64,000 bases of DNA, from positions 186,001 through 250,000 of the forward strand of contig NZ_KB895418.1 of NCBI RefSeq assembly GCF_000374845.1, in the 5' to 3' direction. The notes under the pieces were generated by a model that was not told the DNA's origin, made no database searches, and saw nothing but the letters and a program-made list of their open reading frames with translations. This stretch comes from Paenibacillus terrigena DSM 21567 (GTDB taxonomy: Bacteria > Bacillota > Bacilli > Paenibacillales > Paenibacillaceae). The stretch's first letter is position 1. Each line of letters opens with the position of its first letter. Below are positions 7,907 to 18,201 of this stretch, piece by piece. A program made the translations under genes and the position numbers.

Positions 7907-9583
7907 TTGTCGAAAAAGAACAACACGGAGAAAATAACGATTTTTGCGCTTGGGGGCGTTGGTGAAATTGGCAAGAACATGTACGTCGTACAATATGGTA
8001 ATGATATTGTTGTCGTAGATGCCGGCTTAAAGTTCCCTGAGGAAGATATGCTCGGAATTGACATTGTTATTCCAGATATCTCTTACTTAACAGAGAACCG
8101 CGATAAAGTACGCGGGATTCTTGTAACTCACGGTCATGAAGACCATATTGGTGGATTGCCGTATGTATTGAAGCATTTAAATGTACCGATTTATGGTACT
8201 AAACTCACACTTGGTCTAATTGAGAGCAAACTAAAAGAAGCGAACCTGTTAGGTGAAACGAAGCGAATCCTGATCAATGCAGATTCTATCGTTCAAATGG
8301 GCAGCATTCAAGCAAGCTTCTTCCGTACGAATCATAGTATTCCAGATTCAGTCGGCGTATGCCTTGAGACACCGGAAGGCACAGTTGTACATACAGGTGA
8401 CTTCAAATTTGATCATACCCCAGTCAATGGTCAATATGCAGATTTACATCGTATGGCAGAAATCGGTCAGAAGGGTGTTATTGCCCTCTTATCGGATAGT
8501 ACAAATGCAGAACGTCCAGGATTCACACCTTCGGAGAGCAATGTAGGGAAGAACCTGGAGGACATTTTCCGCAAAGCACAGCAGCGTGTCGTCGTTGCGA
8601 CATTTGCATCGAATATTCATCGTGTACAACAAGTTATTGATGCCGCTGTTGCAACGAACCGGAAGTTAACGGTTATTGGTCGCAGTATGGTCAATGTCGT
8701 CACGATTGCTTCGGAATTAGGCTACTTGCATATCCCAGATGGTATGTTGATTGAGCCGGAAGAAGTGAACAAAATGGCAGCCGATCGTGTTGTTATTTTA
8801 TCAACAGGCAGCCAAGGCGAGCCGATGTCAGCTCTGACGCGGATGGCGCGGAATACGCATCGTAAGATTGATATTTTGCCAGGCGATACAGTAATCATCG
8901 CAGCAACGCCAATTCCAGGTAACGAGAAATATGTTGGACGAACTGTAGACGAATTGTTCCGACTTGGCGCTCACGTTATCTATGGCGGATCGACAACAGG
9001 TGTTCACGTATCAGGTCACGGTAGCCAAGAAGAATTGAAACTGATGTTGAATTTGATTAAGCCGAAATACTTCATTCCTATTCACGGTGAATATCGTATG
9101 CTTCGCCAACATGCATTGCTCGGGGAGCAAGTAGGTATTGAGAGCGAGAATATCTTCATCGTTGATATTGGTGAGACCATTGAAATTCAAGGCGGTACTG
9201 CTCGTAAAGCGGGTAAAGTACCTTCAGGCAATGTTCTTATTGACGGATTAGGTGTAGGTGACGTTGGTAATATCGTACTGAGAGATCGGAAGTTACTCTC
9301 GCAGGATGGTATCCTCGTCGTTGTTGTTACGCTAAGCAAGCAAGACGGAACGATCCTATCCGGACCAGATATTATCTCTAGAGGATTTGTCTATGTGCGT
9401 GAATCCGAAGGGCTTTTGGATGAAGCGAACCGTATTGTAACGAATACACTTCATAAATTGATGAATGAGAATGTTAACGAATGGGCGTCATTGAAGACGA
9501 ATGTCAAAGATGCGCTTGGTCGTTTCCTATATGAGCAAACACGTCGTAGACCGATGATTTTGCCGATCATCATGGAAGTATAA
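7907..9583 (+). CDS. rnjB: Ribonuclease J
   Basis: 558 residues, metallo-beta-lactamase fold with beta-CASP insert. RNase J has 5'-3' exonuclease and endonuclease activity on RNA and works in the RNA degradosome. The zinc motif is complete, HGHEDHIGG, with further ligands in RTNHSIPDSVG, HTGDFKFD and HVSGHGSQEE; PIHGEYRM is also canonical. The start is TTG 7907 behind AGGAGGG (7890-7896). The locus (dapA, then this gene, then tepA) is that of B. subtilis rnjB (RNase J2), and the tail PIIMEV is J2-like. The intact motif, however, is that of RNase J1, so the symbol reflects position rather than activity. A terminator follows. Confidence 0.9.
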   Translation: MSKKNNTEKITIFALGGVGEIGKNMYVVQYGNDIVVVDAGLKFPEEDMLGIDIVIPDISYLTENRDKVRGILVTHGHEDHIGGLPYVLKHLNVPIYGTKLTLGLIESKLKEANLLGETKRILINADSIVQMGSIQASFFRTNHSIPDSVGVCLETPEGTVVHTGDFKFDHTPVNGQYADLHRMAEIGQKGVIALLSDSTNAERPGFTPSESNVGKNLEDIFRKAQQRVVVATFASNIHRVQQVIDAAVATNRKLTVIGRSMVNVVTIASELGYLHIPDGMLIEPEEVNKMAADRVVILSTGSQGEPMSALTRMARNTHRKIDILPGDTVIIAATPIPGNEKYVGRTVDELFRLGAHVIYGGSTTGVHVSGHGSQEELKLMLNLIKPKYFIPIHGEYRMLRQHALLGEQVGIESENIFIVDIGETIEIQGGTARKAGKVPSGNVLIDGLGVGDVGNIVLRDRKLLSQDGILVVVVTLSKQDGTILSGPDIISRGFVYVRESEGLLDEANRIVTNTLHKLMNENVNEWASLKTNVKDALGRFLYEQTRRRPMILPIIMEV

Positions 9584-9599
9584 TATTAGCATGTTCGAG

Positions 9600-9626
9600 A
9601 AGAGCCGCGATTGCGGCTCTTTTTTA
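9600..9626 (+). terminator. Terminator after the RNase J gene
   Basis: AGAGCCGC (9601-9608) and GCGGCTCT (9613-9620) form a perfect stem with a 4-base loop, followed by TTTTT. Confidence 0.93.
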
Positions 9627-9694
9627 TTTAGGAATGTATGCTTTCGCCACAAACAGTTCTTTCTTCTCTAGAGGTGTTCGTCAGATCTTTTGTA

Positions 9695-9722
9695 TTGAAT
9701 GATGGATACTGCACCATACTAT
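9695..9722 (+). promoter_or_regulatory. Sigma-A promoter of tepA
   Basis: TTGAAT (9695-9700), a 16-base spacer and TACTAT (9717-9722), shortly upstream of tepA. Confidence 0.5.
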
Positions 9723-9759
9723 GGGATGCGATCACAGTCTAGGAAGGATGATGCAGATC

Positions 9760-10530
9760 ATGACTTATATGAACGACTCAGGGTTTTCAAATACGCAGGA
9801 GCCGGGACAACCCGCAGAAGCACCAAACACGAATAATCAAGCCCCCCCAGCTGTACAGACGATTAACCAATTGGGTCAAATGACAACACCAAGTGCGGAA
9901 GACAATATTTTTTGCATGTCGATTATCGGCCAGATTGAAGGCCACTTGGTCCTACCGCCGCAGAATAAAACGACGAAGTATGAACATGTGATCCCACAAA
10001 TCGTCGCTGCAGAACAAAGTCGCTCCATTGAAGGGGTCTTAATCGTCTTAAATACCGTTGGCGGGGACGTGGAGGCAGGGCTTGCCATTGCGGAGATGAT
10101 CGCATCCCTATCAAAGCCGACAGTAACCGTCGTCTTAGGCGGAGGGCATAGTATTGGCGTTCCCATCGCCGTCTCCTCCAACTATTCCATTATTGCAGAG
10201 TCGGCAACAATGACGATTCATCCTATTCGCTTAAATGGGCTTGTTATTGGTGTTCCGCAGACCTTTGAGTACTTGGACAAAATGCAAGAACGGGTGGTTC
10301 GGTTCGTCACCTCACATTCAAGAATTAAAGAAGAGAAATTCAAGGAATTAATGTTTAAGACGGGAGAACTCAATCGCGATATTGGGACCTCTGTTGTCGG
10401 GCCTGATGCGGTGAAGTATGGACTGATTGATGCGATTGGCGGCGTTGGTGAAGCGATTCAGAAATTGAATCAATTGATTGAAGCGAAGCGTCAAGCCATG
10501 TCCAGTGAGGGGAGATCGCCGATACAATGA
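9760..10530 (+). CDS. tepA: ClpP-like serine protease TepA (YmfB)
   Basis: About 256 residues with the ClpP/crotonase fold. The nucleophile region is GGGHSIGVP and the histidine region is [23 protein letters not shown] is the oxyanion-side segment. The first 50 residues are a low-complexity, Pro/Asn/Gln-rich tail. In B. subtilis TepA was described as aiding protein translocation and degrades small proteins; the role here is inferred. Several ATG codons (9721, 9748, 9751, 9760, 9769) are in frame. I chose 9760 because of its distance from AAGGA (9744-9748), but the start is uncertain. It overlaps the ylzJ start by ATGA. Confidence 0.88.
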   Translation: MTYMNDSGFSNTQEPGQPAEAPNTNNQAPPAVQTINQLGQMTTPSAEDNIFCMSIIGQIEGHLVLPPQNKTTKYEHVIPQIVAAEQSRSIEGVLIVLNTVGGDVEAGLAIAEMIASLSKPTVTVVLGGGHSIGVPIAVSSNYSIIAESATMTIHPIRLNGLVIGVPQTFEYLDKMQERVVRFVTSHSRIKEEKFKELMFKTGELNRDIGTSVVGPDAVKYGLIDAIGGVGEAIQKLNQLIEAKRQAMSSEGRSPIQ

Positions 10531-10775
10531 CCATATATACCAACATGCCAATTGAGCTCGTTCTAAGTGGCGTGGACCAACCTCGACAAGCCGATATGGA
10601 GATTGAAATCGATGGGGTTCTTATGCAAGTTGCGCCACTAAATGCAACTTCAGGGACCATTGTTCGCCTGCTAAGATGCCCTCTTCAAGCATATCTAAAT
10701 CCAGCCTATGCCCCCGGTCAACTCATCCAGTATCATCCAGCAATTCCTCCAAGAACTAATTGGGACACGCGATAG
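10527..10775 (+). CDS. ylzJ: YlzJ-like small protein
   Basis: 82 residues. It matches the YlzJ-like family by position, directly between tepA and spoIIIE, and by content: a short beta-rich protein starting [12 protein letters not shown] and ending with PRTNWDTR. The function of this family is unknown. It is translationally coupled to tepA by a 4-base overlap. The extended -10 promoter of spoIIIE lies just after its stop codon. Confidence 0.75.
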   Translation: MTIYTNMPIELVLSGVDQPRQADMEIEIDGVLMQVAPLNATSGTIVRLLRCPLQAYLNPAYAPGQLIQYHPAIPPRTNWDTR

Positions 10776-10803
10776 GAACAGGATAGGAACATCCCCAGAT
10801 ATA

Positions 10804-10812
10804 TGCTATAAT
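10804..10812 (+). promoter_or_regulatory. Extended -10 promoter of spoIIIE
   Basis: TGCTATAAT (10804-10812) is an extended -10 element with a perfect hexamer. No good -35 box is present, as is common for this class. The transcript would begin around 10819, giving a short leader. Confidence 0.55.
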
Positions 10813-10833
10813 GAAATTCTGGGGGTGACCGGT

Positions 10834-13542
10834 TTGGCGCGAAGAAAAAAGAAGAAAAACTTGTTCAGTTCGAGCCTAAAATACGAAATTTACGGCATCA
10901 TTTGGATAACGCTTTCAGTCATTGCATTAGCAGGGGAAGCAACGGTCGGCCGCTCATTGACAAAGATGTTTGGACTCGTGCTTGGTAAGTTTTATTTTGT
11001 TCTCCCCCTCGTTGGGGTGTATGTTGGACTATATGTGATGGTCAAACGGAAATGGCCGCTTGGATGGTCTGCTAGAAGATCGGGTCTGCTTATTATTGTG
11101 ATTGCGATGGCGCTAATGAGCACCATTTGGACTATTGATCATAAGCTTACGCCAACCGTTGATGTGACCGCAAGCCGAATTATAGCTCAAATACATAGTG
11201 ATATGAAGACGGAATTGTTAAGTCCGGGACTTACACAGAATGGGTCGATTTATCAGAAGCAAATTAGCGGAGGATATGTCGGCGCTTTTAGTTATGCGGT
11301 ACTCTTCTGGTTATTCGGTGCACTTGGTGCCAAATTATTAATGATCGTACTGTTCGGAATTGGAATTATGTTAACAGCGAACATGTCTTACGTTGATTTG
11401 ATGAAGCTCATTCGAAGTCGAGTCATGCGGTTCCAGGAATTAATCCGGATGAAGATCAGAACGGCGAGACGGACCAAGAAAAAGTCAGTCAAGTCAGCGA
11501 TGCAGCTTCGCTCGAAGAAAGCGCCTCTGCATGATTTAAATGATGATGACGAAGAAGATGATTACGAATATGAAGATTCTAACAGCAGTGAGAAGTCATC
11601 AGAACCATTGAAGCGTCGTACGATGCCGCTATTCTTTCAATTGTTCGGCGGTAAGACGGGACCAGCTGGATCACGTCACGAAGATGATTTGGATGAGGAT
11701 GAATTTATGGATCGCGGGATTCTTGTATCATCTCCGTCTAAGGTTGTGCGCCTAGATGAGGTAGAGGAGAAACATGAGGAAGCCTATTGGAATGAGTCAA
11801 CGGAGGCGAAATCGGAAGCTCCTTCGCCACAAGCTCCCATTTTCCGTGATTTTCAAGAAACATCGATTCCAATAACGGAAGATGAAGGAGATCAAGAGCA
11901 TTTTGCGGAACAATCCGTGACGACGTCACAAGCTCAACTACATACAACAGATCACACGCTAGATGAAGTAGAATCATCCAATACGTTGGATCAAGGAGTA
12001 CGCTCTGACACGACAAACGCAGGCTCTACGGCTAGCAATGAAACATCTAACAATCCTGATGCTACAGACTCACCAGATATGGGCTCTGCAGTACCCGCGG
12101 TTGTTACACCACCTCCGAAGCCGTATCAGCTGCCATCGTTCCGATTGCTCAGCAAACCTCATGGAAGCGGGAAGAATGGGGACCAACCTGACTTTATGCA
12201 GACGGCAAGAAAGCTAGAGGCAACGCTCGAGAGCTTCGGTGTACGGACCAAGGTGTTAGAGGTGGTGCGTGGACCGGCTGTAACCCGTTATGAGATTCAA
12301 CCTGATATTGGTGTGAAAGTAAGCCGAATCGTAAGTCTAACCGATGATATCGCCTTGGCGCTCGCTGCCAAAGATATTCGAATGGAGGCGCCGATCCCAG
12401 GGAAATCTGCGATTGGTATCGAAGTACCGAATTCGGAAGTATCCATTGTGACGATGCGCGAGGTCATGGAAACACAAATTTTCTCGGATGCGGCCTCTAA
12501 ATTATCGATAGCATTTGGACGTGATATTTCTGGACAGACCATTATCGGTAACCTAGCCCGAATGCCGCATCTTCTCGTTGCAGGTGCGACAGGTTCAGGG
12601 AAGTCGGTATGTATTAACGGGATTATTACGAGTATTCTCTATAAAGCGAAGCCGGATGAAGTGAAATTTCTAATGATTGACCCTAAGATGGTCGAATTGA
12701 ATGTCTACAATGGCATTCCACACCTTCTTGCTCCAGTCGTAACAGATCCCAAACGCGCTTCACTCTCACTCAAGAAGATCGTTGTTGAGATGGAGAAACG
12801 TTACGAGTTATTTTCCAAGTCAGGTACACGGAATATTGAAGGTTATAATAAGCTGATGGATAGCAACCCAGCCGCCGTATTGCCATTTATTGTAGTCATT
12901 GTGGACGAGCTTGCAGATTTGATGATGGTTGCGGCTAATGATGTAGAGGATGCCATTTGTAGACTTGCACAAATGGCACGTGCTGCGGGTATTCACCTAA
13001 TTATTGCAACACAACGTCCATCTGTCGATGTCATTACAGGTGTGATTAAGGCGAATATTCCATCACGTATCGCCTTTGGTGTATCTTCACAAGTGGATTC
13101 ACGAACCATCTTGGACATGGTAGGTGCCGAGAAGCTGTTAGGCCGAGGAGACATGCTTTTCTTGCCGATGGGATCTTCTAAGCCTGTTCGTGTACAAGGG
13201 GCATTTTTATCCGATGAGGAAGTTGAAGCTGTTGTTGAATACTGCCGTAACCAAGGTCAGGCTGAATACAATGAAGAGCTTGTTCCTGAAGTCGAGGAAT
13301 CGAATGATCAGCCGGATGAGATGTTAGATGAACTCTACGATCAAGCCGTACAGATCATACTTGAAGCGAAGCAAGCTTCCGTATCTCTCTTGCAGCGCCG
13401 GATGCGAATTGGGTATACTCGGGCAGCGAGATTAATCGACTCGATGGAGGCCAGAGGTGTCGTTGGACCGTATGAAGGCAGTAAGCCAAGAGAGGTTCTC
13501 CTCACGATGGAAGCATGGGAGCAAAATCGAATAAGTTCGTAA
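10834..13542 (+). CDS. spoIIIE: DNA translocase SpoIIIE/FtsK family
   Basis: 902 residues. The N terminus has about four membrane segments (residues 20-180). A long acidic linker follows (about 230-470, rich in D, E and S). The alpha/beta motor domain has Walker [10 protein letters not shown] near residue 584 and [17 protein letters not shown]. The C-terminal gamma winged helix contains [19 protein letters not shown] and reads KOPS/SRS-type sequences. It pumps the chromosome into the forespore and clears DNA from septa. Start is TTG 10834, six bases after GGGGGTGA; an ORF extension to 10708 would run through the promoter. The protein is longer than the 787 residues of B. subtilis SpoIIIE, mostly in the linker. 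Confidence 0.95.
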   Translation: MARRKKKKNLFSSSLKYEIYGIIWITLSVIALAGEATVGRSLTKMFGLVLGKFYFVLPLVGVYVGLYVMVKRKWPLGWSARRSGLLIIVIAMALMSTIWTIDHKLTPTVDVTASRIIAQIHSDMKTELLSPGLTQNGSIYQKQISGGYVGAFSYAVLFWLFGALGAKLLMIVLFGIGIMLTANMSYVDLMKLIRSRVMRFQELIRMKIRTARRTKKKSVKSAMQLRSKKAPLHDLNDDDEEDDYEYEDSNSSEKSSEPLKRRTMPLFFQLFGGKTGPAGSRHEDDLDEDEFMDRGILVSSPSKVVRLDEVEEKHEEAYWNESTEAKSEAPSPQAPIFRDFQETSIPITEDEGDQEHFAEQSVTTSQAQLHTTDHTLDEVESSNTLDQGVRSDTTNAGSTASNETSNNPDATDSPDMGSAVPAVVTPPPKPYQLPSFRLLSKPHGSGKNGDQPDFMQTARKLEATLESFGVRTKVLEVVRGPAVTRYEIQPDIGVKVSRIVSLTDDIALALAAKDIRMEAPIPGKSAIGIEVPNSEVSIVTMREVMETQIFSDAASKLSIAFGRDISGQTIIGNLARMPHLLVAGATGSGKSVCINGIITSILYKAKPDEVKFLMIDPKMVELNVYNGIPHLLAPVVTDPKRASLSLKKIVVEMEKRYELFSKSGTRNIEGYNKLMDSNPAAVLPFIVVIVDELADLMMVAANDVEDAICRLAQMARAAGIHLIIATQRPSVDVITGVIKANIPSRIAFGVSSQVDSRTILDMVGAEKLLGRGDMLFLPMGSSKPVRVQGAFLSDEEVEAVVEYCRNQGQAEYNEELVPEVEESNDQPDEMLDELYDQAVQIILEAKQASVSLLQRRMRIGYTRAARLIDSMEARGVVGPYEGSKPREVLLTMEAWEQNRISS

Positions 13543-13553
13543 ATCGATATAGT

Positions 13554-13583
13554 GAATAATCAAACGCTACTTTTCTCATAATA
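13554..13583 (+). promoter_or_regulatory. Sigma-G promoter of sleB
   Basis: GAATA (13554-13558), an exact 18-base spacer and CATAATA (13577-13583). This is a near-perfect match to the forespore sigma-G consensus and fits the known timing of sleB expression. Confidence 0.85.
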
Positions 13584-13631
13584 AGTTTACCATTCCTGTA
13601 CAACTCACATGAGAAAGGTAGAGCTTATTCG

Positions 13632-14387
13632 ATGAAAAGACGCATTGTTTGGATTACAGCAGGGATCTTGCTGCTACTATTCGGTACATATCACTTGAAA
13701 GCCTCGTTACTAACGACGAAGGAGACCTTCAGCAGTGCAATCCTTAAGGTTGGATCAACAGGCGCCGATGTGAACGAATTGCAAGGACGACTCAAGTTTC
13801 TCGGATTTTATTACGGTAAGATTGATGGGCAATTTGGCAGTACGACATTGAAGTCCGTCAAATGGTTTCAATCTGAATTCGGTATGCCGGTAGATGGCGT
13901 TGTTGGCGGTAAGACCAAGGTCAAGCTATGGAACGCAACGAAGAGTTGGGTCCCATCTGCCGCAGACAACACACAATCCGGTGCGAAGCCGCCGAAGAAA
14001 GATTCAACCACGTCGAATAATAATCTGGGTTTCTCGAGCAATGATCTCAAAATAATGGCGAATGCCGTTTTTGGAGAATCTCGGGGGGAGCCTTATGAAG
14101 GACAAGTTGCTGTTGCTGCGGTTATTCTCAATCGCGTGAAGTCACCAAGTTTCCCGAACACCCCCTCCGGTGTCATTTTCCAACCTGGCGCATTCACCGC
14201 GGTTGCAGACGGCCAAATCTGGCTTGAGCCGAATGAAAAAGCGCGCAAAGCTGTTCAGGATGCCATTAATGGTTGGGATCCAAGCGGTGGATGCCTGTAT
14301 TACTTCAATCCGGAGACAGCAACCTCCAAATGGATCTGGACACGTCCTCAGGTGAAGACGATTGGGAAACATATATTCTGTATGTAA
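13632..14387 (+). CDS. sleB: Spore cortex-lytic enzyme SleB
   Basis: 251 residues. It has an N-terminal hydrophobic export segment (residues 5-20). A peptidoglycan-binding domain follows (about 38-105, VGSTGADVNELQGRLKFLGFY). The C-terminal SleB/hydrolase_2 catalytic domain (about 135-251) carries FGESRGEPYEGQ, with the likely catalytic glutamate, and ends TRPQVKTIGKHIF. It is a lytic transglycosylase that degrades muramic-lactam cortex during germination. Close similarity to the remembered SleB sequence and the sigma-G promoter support the call over the related vegetative CwlJ/SleB hydrolases. The partner gene ypeB, usually next to sleB, is not here. Confidence 0.93.
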   Translation: MKRRIVWITAGILLLLFGTYHLKASLLTTKETFSSAILKVGSTGADVNELQGRLKFLGFYYGKIDGQFGSTTLKSVKWFQSEFGMPVDGVVGGKTKVKLWNATKSWVPSAADNTQSGAKPPKKDSTTSNNNLGFSSNDLKIMANAVFGESRGEPYEGQVAVAAVILNRVKSPSFPNTPSGVIFQPGAFTAVADGQIWLEPNEKARKAVQDAINGWDPSGGCLYYFNPETATSKWIWTRPQVKTIGKHIFCM

Positions 14388-14398
14388 TGGCGAATGAA

Positions 14399-14435
14399 GA
14401 AGTAACCTTGCACCCGTAAGGTTGCTTCTTTATTT
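14399..14435 (+). terminator. Terminator after sleB
   Basis: GAAGTAACCTT (14399-14409) pairs with AAGGTTGCTTC (14418-14428), followed by a T-rich tail. Confidence 0.85.
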
Positions 14436-14508
14436 TCGATTGGTATAGAATGGAATTGATTCGAATAGATTGACTTTAAAAATAGGGTTGATGAAAAGGA
14501 GACATGCT

Positions 14509-15789
14509 TTGATCATGACAAGTTTTGAGCAGGGTCGCGTGCACCAAATGCGCATTCATGTACTTCCCACCAAACGATTTAAGACATTCGCGATTTCACT
14601 TTATATTGGTGTTCCCCTTGAGGAATCTTCGGTAACGAAGGTAGCTCTTACCCCATTTGTGATGCGTAGAGGTACTGAGTCGTATCCAGAGACACTCCAA
14701 TTCCGCGAGCATCTGGATGATATGTACGGCGCTGGATTTGGGTTCGATGTATTTAAGCGTGGAGATTATCAGATTGTTCAATTTCGGATGGATGTCATTA
14801 ATGATGCCTTTGTGGCCGCTGAAGATTCGCTGCTGCAGCAATCCTTTGCGTTTCTTGGCGAGGTTCTGACGAAACCGGCACTCAAGCAGCCTGAATACCG
14901 CAACCGATATATAGACGCTGAGAAGGAGACGCTTCGTAAGCGGCTTGAAGCCATCGTGAACGATAAAATTCGCTATGCCGCTGAACGTTGTATCGAAGAA
15001 ATGTGCAAGAACGAGCCCTATCGATTGCATCCGTTAGGAGAGCGTAAAGCCATCGATGGCATCTCTTCTGAAGGACTGTTGGAGCATTATGAACATTGGT
15101 TGCAATCCGCGAGTATGGACCTTTATGTTGTTGGAGATACATCTTTAGACGAAGTTCAGCGGCTCGTAGAGCAGCATTTCCAGCTACAACGTACAAATGA
15201 AACCACCTATCACATGACACCGTCTGCACGCGTTTCTCGTGATGTACAGACGATTGTAGAGAAGCTAGATGTTGGACAAGGGAAATTGAATATGGGTCTT
15301 CGAACTTCAATTACGTACAGTGATGATCAGTACGCAGCAGCGCTGATGTATAATGGCATTTTGGGCGGATATCCGCATTCGAAGCTGTTCGTTAATGTTC
15401 GGGAAAAAGAAAGCCTTGCTTATTATGCTTCATCTCGATTTGATGGGCACAAAGGAATCTGTACGCTTCAATCGGGAATCGAGATTGAGAATTATGAGAA
15501 AGCCGTTGATATCATTAAGAAGCAGCTCGATAGCATGCAGGCCGGCAATATTAGTGATCTAGAGCTGTCGCAGACCAAAGCGATGATCTCGAACCACGTT
15601 AGAGAGCTTGGGGATTCCGCCTTCGAGATGATCGGATATGATTTTAATCGTCAACTGTCCGGCAAGAGTCGCACAGCAGCGGAATTGCTGAAGCAAGTGG
15701 AGCAAGTTACCATCGAGGATATTAAGCGCGCGGCGCAGACATTCCAATTAGATACGATCTACTATCTACGCGATCGGAAGGGGGAATAA
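14509..15789 (+). CDS. ymfF: M16-family peptidase-like protein YmfF (no zinc motif)
   Basis: 426 residues of the M16 fold, but the HxxEH zinc motif is missing: the equivalent place reads TPFVMRRGTESYP. It is therefore probably the non-catalytic partner of the next gene product, as in mitochondrial processing peptidase and AlbE/AlbF-type pairs. The second half keeps the family segment GGYPHSKLFVNVREKESLAYY. TTG 14509 lies 7 bases after AAGGAG and is preferred to ATG 14515. An upstream in-frame TTG at 14470 has no ribosome site. It is followed after 3 bases by ymfH. The substrate is unknown. Confidence 0.88.
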   Translation: MIMTSFEQGRVHQMRIHVLPTKRFKTFAISLYIGVPLEESSVTKVALTPFVMRRGTESYPETLQFREHLDDMYGAGFGFDVFKRGDYQIVQFRMDVINDAFVAAEDSLLQQSFAFLGEVLTKPALKQPEYRNRYIDAEKETLRKRLEAIVNDKIRYAAERCIEEMCKNEPYRLHPLGERKAIDGISSEGLLEHYEHWLQSASMDLYVVGDTSLDEVQRLVEQHFQLQRTNETTYHMTPSARVSRDVQTIVEKLDVGQGKLNMGLRTSITYSDDQYAAALMYNGILGGYPHSKLFVNVREKESLAYYASSRFDGHKGICTLQSGIEIENYEKAVDIIKKQLDSMQAGNISDLELSQTKAMISNHVRELGDSAFEMIGYDFNRQLSGKSRTAAELLKQVEQVTIEDIKRAAQTFQLDTIYYLRDRKGE

Positions 15790-15792
15790 TCG

Positions 15793-17082
15793 ATGCAAAC
15801 GATTCAACACCCAGAACTTCAAGAAACATTGTACTATGAGAAAATGCCGAACGGTCTCGACGTCTATGTTCTGCCTAAGGGAGGATTTCAGAAGACGTAT
15901 GCCACCTTTTCGACACGTTATGGTTCCATCGATAATCACTTCCGAGTTGTTGGTGGAGAAGATCACCAAGTCCCGGATGGCGTGGCTCATTTTTTAGAAC
16001 ACAAAATGTTCGAAGAGCCGACAGGGGATATTTTCGCGACGTTTGCCACCCAAGGGGCTTCAGCTAATGCCTTTACGAGTTTCGATCGTACCGTATATCT
16101 TTTCTCCGCGACAGAGCAGATTGAGGCGAATATTGAGACCCTCGTGAACTTCGTGCAGAATCCTTATTTTACAGATGAGAATGTTGAGAAGGAAAAAGGG
16201 ATTATCGGGCAAGAAATTAAAATGTATCAGGATAACCCGGATTGGCGTGTGTACTTTGGTGTGATTGAGGCGATGTATGGCGTCCATCCTGTCCATATTG
16301 ATATTGCAGGCACCGTTGAATCCATTAGCACGATTACCAAAGAAACGTTGTATACCTGCTACAACACCTTCTACCATCCATCAAATATGCTGCTATTCGT
16401 CGTTGGTGGTGTAGATGCTGAGAAAGTGATGTCCCTGATTCGTGAGAATCAAGCCAAGAAGAACTATGGTGAGCAGGGGGAGATCAATCGATTGTTCGCG
16501 GATGAGCCTACAGCGGTTTATCAACAGCGTAAGACCTCTCAATTGCCGGTATCACTGCCGAAGTGCCTTTTTGGGCTGAAGGAGAAGAAGATTCTTGAAT
16601 TAGGTGAAGAGCAATTGCGTCGCGACCTAATTACGAAATTAATGTTAGATATTATGCTCGGCTCCAGTACACCGTTGTATCAGAAACTCTATGACGATGA
16701 TCTGATCTCAGACGGATTTGGTTTTGAGTTCAATACAGGGAAAAATTATGCCTTCTCGATTATTGGAGGGGATACGCGGGATCCTGATCAGTTAATTGAG
16801 CGTATTCGAACCGCAGTGGAAGAAATGAAGAAGACGGGATTTGATGAGGCTCACTTCGAGCGGGCGCGCAAGAAGAAAGTCGGCAATTACTTAAGAATGC
16901 TGAATTCGCCCGAATCGATCGCTAATGAGTTTACGAATTATAAGTTCCGCGAGAGTGATTTATTCGCTGTTCTGCCAGTGTATGAATCCATTACTCTCGA
17001 TGAGGTGAATGCAAGACTTCGGGAACATTTTGATTGGGAACAGCTTGCGATTTCGATTGTTGAGAGTCCGGCGCAGGCTTAA
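15793..17082 (+). CDS. ymfH: M16 zinc peptidase YmfH
   Basis: 429 residues with an intact zinc motif HFLEH (in VAHFLEHKMFE), and the downstream EKGIIGQEIKMYQD segment with the distal ligand. This makes it the likely catalytic subunit of a heterodimer with YmfF, encoded 3 bases upstream; that is inference from the paired arrangement. ATG 15793 follows AAGGGGGAA. The ymfF-ymfH-ymfI order is that of B. subtilis. Confidence 0.92.
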   Translation: MQTIQHPELQETLYYEKMPNGLDVYVLPKGGFQKTYATFSTRYGSIDNHFRVVGGEDHQVPDGVAHFLEHKMFEEPTGDIFATFATQGASANAFTSFDRTVYLFSATEQIEANIETLVNFVQNPYFTDENVEKEKGIIGQEIKMYQDNPDWRVYFGVIEAMYGVHPVHIDIAGTVESISTITKETLYTCYNTFYHPSNMLLFVVGGVDAEKVMSLIRENQAKKNYGEQGEINRLFADEPTAVYQQRKTSQLPVSLPKCLFGLKEKKILELGEEQLRRDLITKLMLDIMLGSSTPLYQKLYDDDLISDGFGFEFNTGKNYAFSIIGGDTRDPDQLIERIRTAVEEMKKTGFDEAHFERARKKKVGNYLRMLNSPESIANEFTNYKFRESDLFAVLPVYESITLDEVNARLREHFDWEQLAISIVESPAQA

Positions 17083-17114
17083 GCTTAAATTTGGGATGAG
17101 AGTGAGAATTAGGA

Positions 17115-17861
17115 ATGAAATCATTAGGGGAAACGAACGTACTCATTACCGGGGGAAGCCGCGGGATTGGCGCAGCGATAGCGGAGCGATTTGCGTCAGT
17201 GGGAATGAATGTCGTTATTCATTACTTACAGGCGCATGAGCAAGCAAATGAAGTCGCAAGGAACTGTATGAAGTATGGCGTAAAAGTCTTGACTGTGACG
17301 GCAGATTTGCGTTCCAAAGAGCAGCTTCAGCGTATGATTGAGAAGTTGGATAGTCACGGTCTGATGCCGGATATTCTCGTTAACAATGCGGGCATTGCGC
17401 ATTATGGATTATTGTCTGATGTGACAGAAGAGCAGTGGGATGAGATGATGTCCATTAATCTTAAAGGGATGTTCCTCTGCACACAGCTCTGTATGCCACA
17501 TATGATCGCGCAAAAATATGGGCGAATTATCAATGTATCCTCCATCTGGGGGTTGTCTGGAGCTTCATGTGAAGTGGTCTATTCCACGACCAAAGGTGGC
17601 ATGAACGCTTTTACCAAAGCGCTCGCCAAAGAACTTGCACCGTCCGGAGTTACCGTTAACGCGGTTGCGCCAGGAGCCATTGATACGATGATGCTGAACA
17701 ATCTGGACGATGAAGAGAAGTTGATGCTGGAAGACGAGATTCCGGTCGGTCGGCTAGGACAGCCGGAAGAAATCGCATCGCTTGTTTACTTTCTAGCATT
17801 GCCGGAGTCAAGTTATATCACCGGGCAAGTCATCAGTCCAAATGGCGGATGGCATACGTAA
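17115..17861 (+). CDS. ymfI: Short-chain dehydrogenase/reductase YmfI (FabG-like)
   Basis: 248 residues, the normal SDR length. Cofactor motif GGSRGIG near the N terminus, NNAG segment, and a catalytic triad from NVSSIWG (Ser), YSTTK (Tyr and Lys). It probably reduces a keto group with NAD(P)H and is FabG-like, but the main fabG normally lies with the fatty-acid genes. The substrate of YmfI is not known. The site before the start (TTAGGA directly before ATG) is weak. It belongs to the ymfF-ymfM cluster. Confidence 0.87.
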   Translation: MKSLGETNVLITGGSRGIGAAIAERFASVGMNVVIHYLQAHEQANEVARNCMKYGVKVLTVTADLRSKEQLQRMIEKLDSHGLMPDILVNNAGIAHYGLLSDVTEEQWDEMMSINLKGMFLCTQLCMPHMIAQKYGRIINVSSIWGLSGASCEVVYSTTKGGMNAFTKALAKELAPSGVTVNAVAPGAIDTMMLNNLDDEEKLMLEDEIPVGRLGQPEEIASLVYFLALPESSYITGQVISPNGGWHT

Positions 17862-17931
17862 ATCAAGGAATATTTATCAGTCGAATTGCGCACATTAACA
17901 TCTGTATTATGATGAATAAGGAGTGAAACAG

Positions 17932-18180
17932 ATGTCAGTGCTCGGCAATTACGATAATTGGAAAAAATTCCTTGGAGATCGCGTTTCTCAAGCGAAGGCT
18001 GTCGGATTAGGTGAAGACACGATTGCGAAGCTCGCTTATGAAATCGGTGATTTCCTGGATGAGAAAGTGGATCCGAAGAATGGTCCGGAACGCGCTTTGA
18101 AAGAATTATGGGCTGTTGGATCTGATGATGATCGTAAAACTATCGCACGTCTAATGGTGAAACTTGTCGAAAAAGGTTAA
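17932..18180 (+). CDS. ymfJ: DUF3243 protein YmfJ
   Basis: 82 residues, a small soluble helical protein rich in charged residues (GNYDNWKKFLGDRV at the start). Length and position before ymfK match B. subtilis YmfJ; its function is unknown. ATG 17932 is 8 bases after AAGGAG (17918-17923). An in-frame GTG at 17923 overlaps that site. A strong terminator follows directly. Confidence 0.85.
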   Translation: MSVLGNYDNWKKFLGDRVSQAKAVGLGEDTIAKLAYEIGDFLDEKVDPKNGPERALKELWAVGSDDDRKTIARLMVKLVEKG

Positions 18181-18201
18181 TAGCGGATATAGGCCAAAAG
18201 T

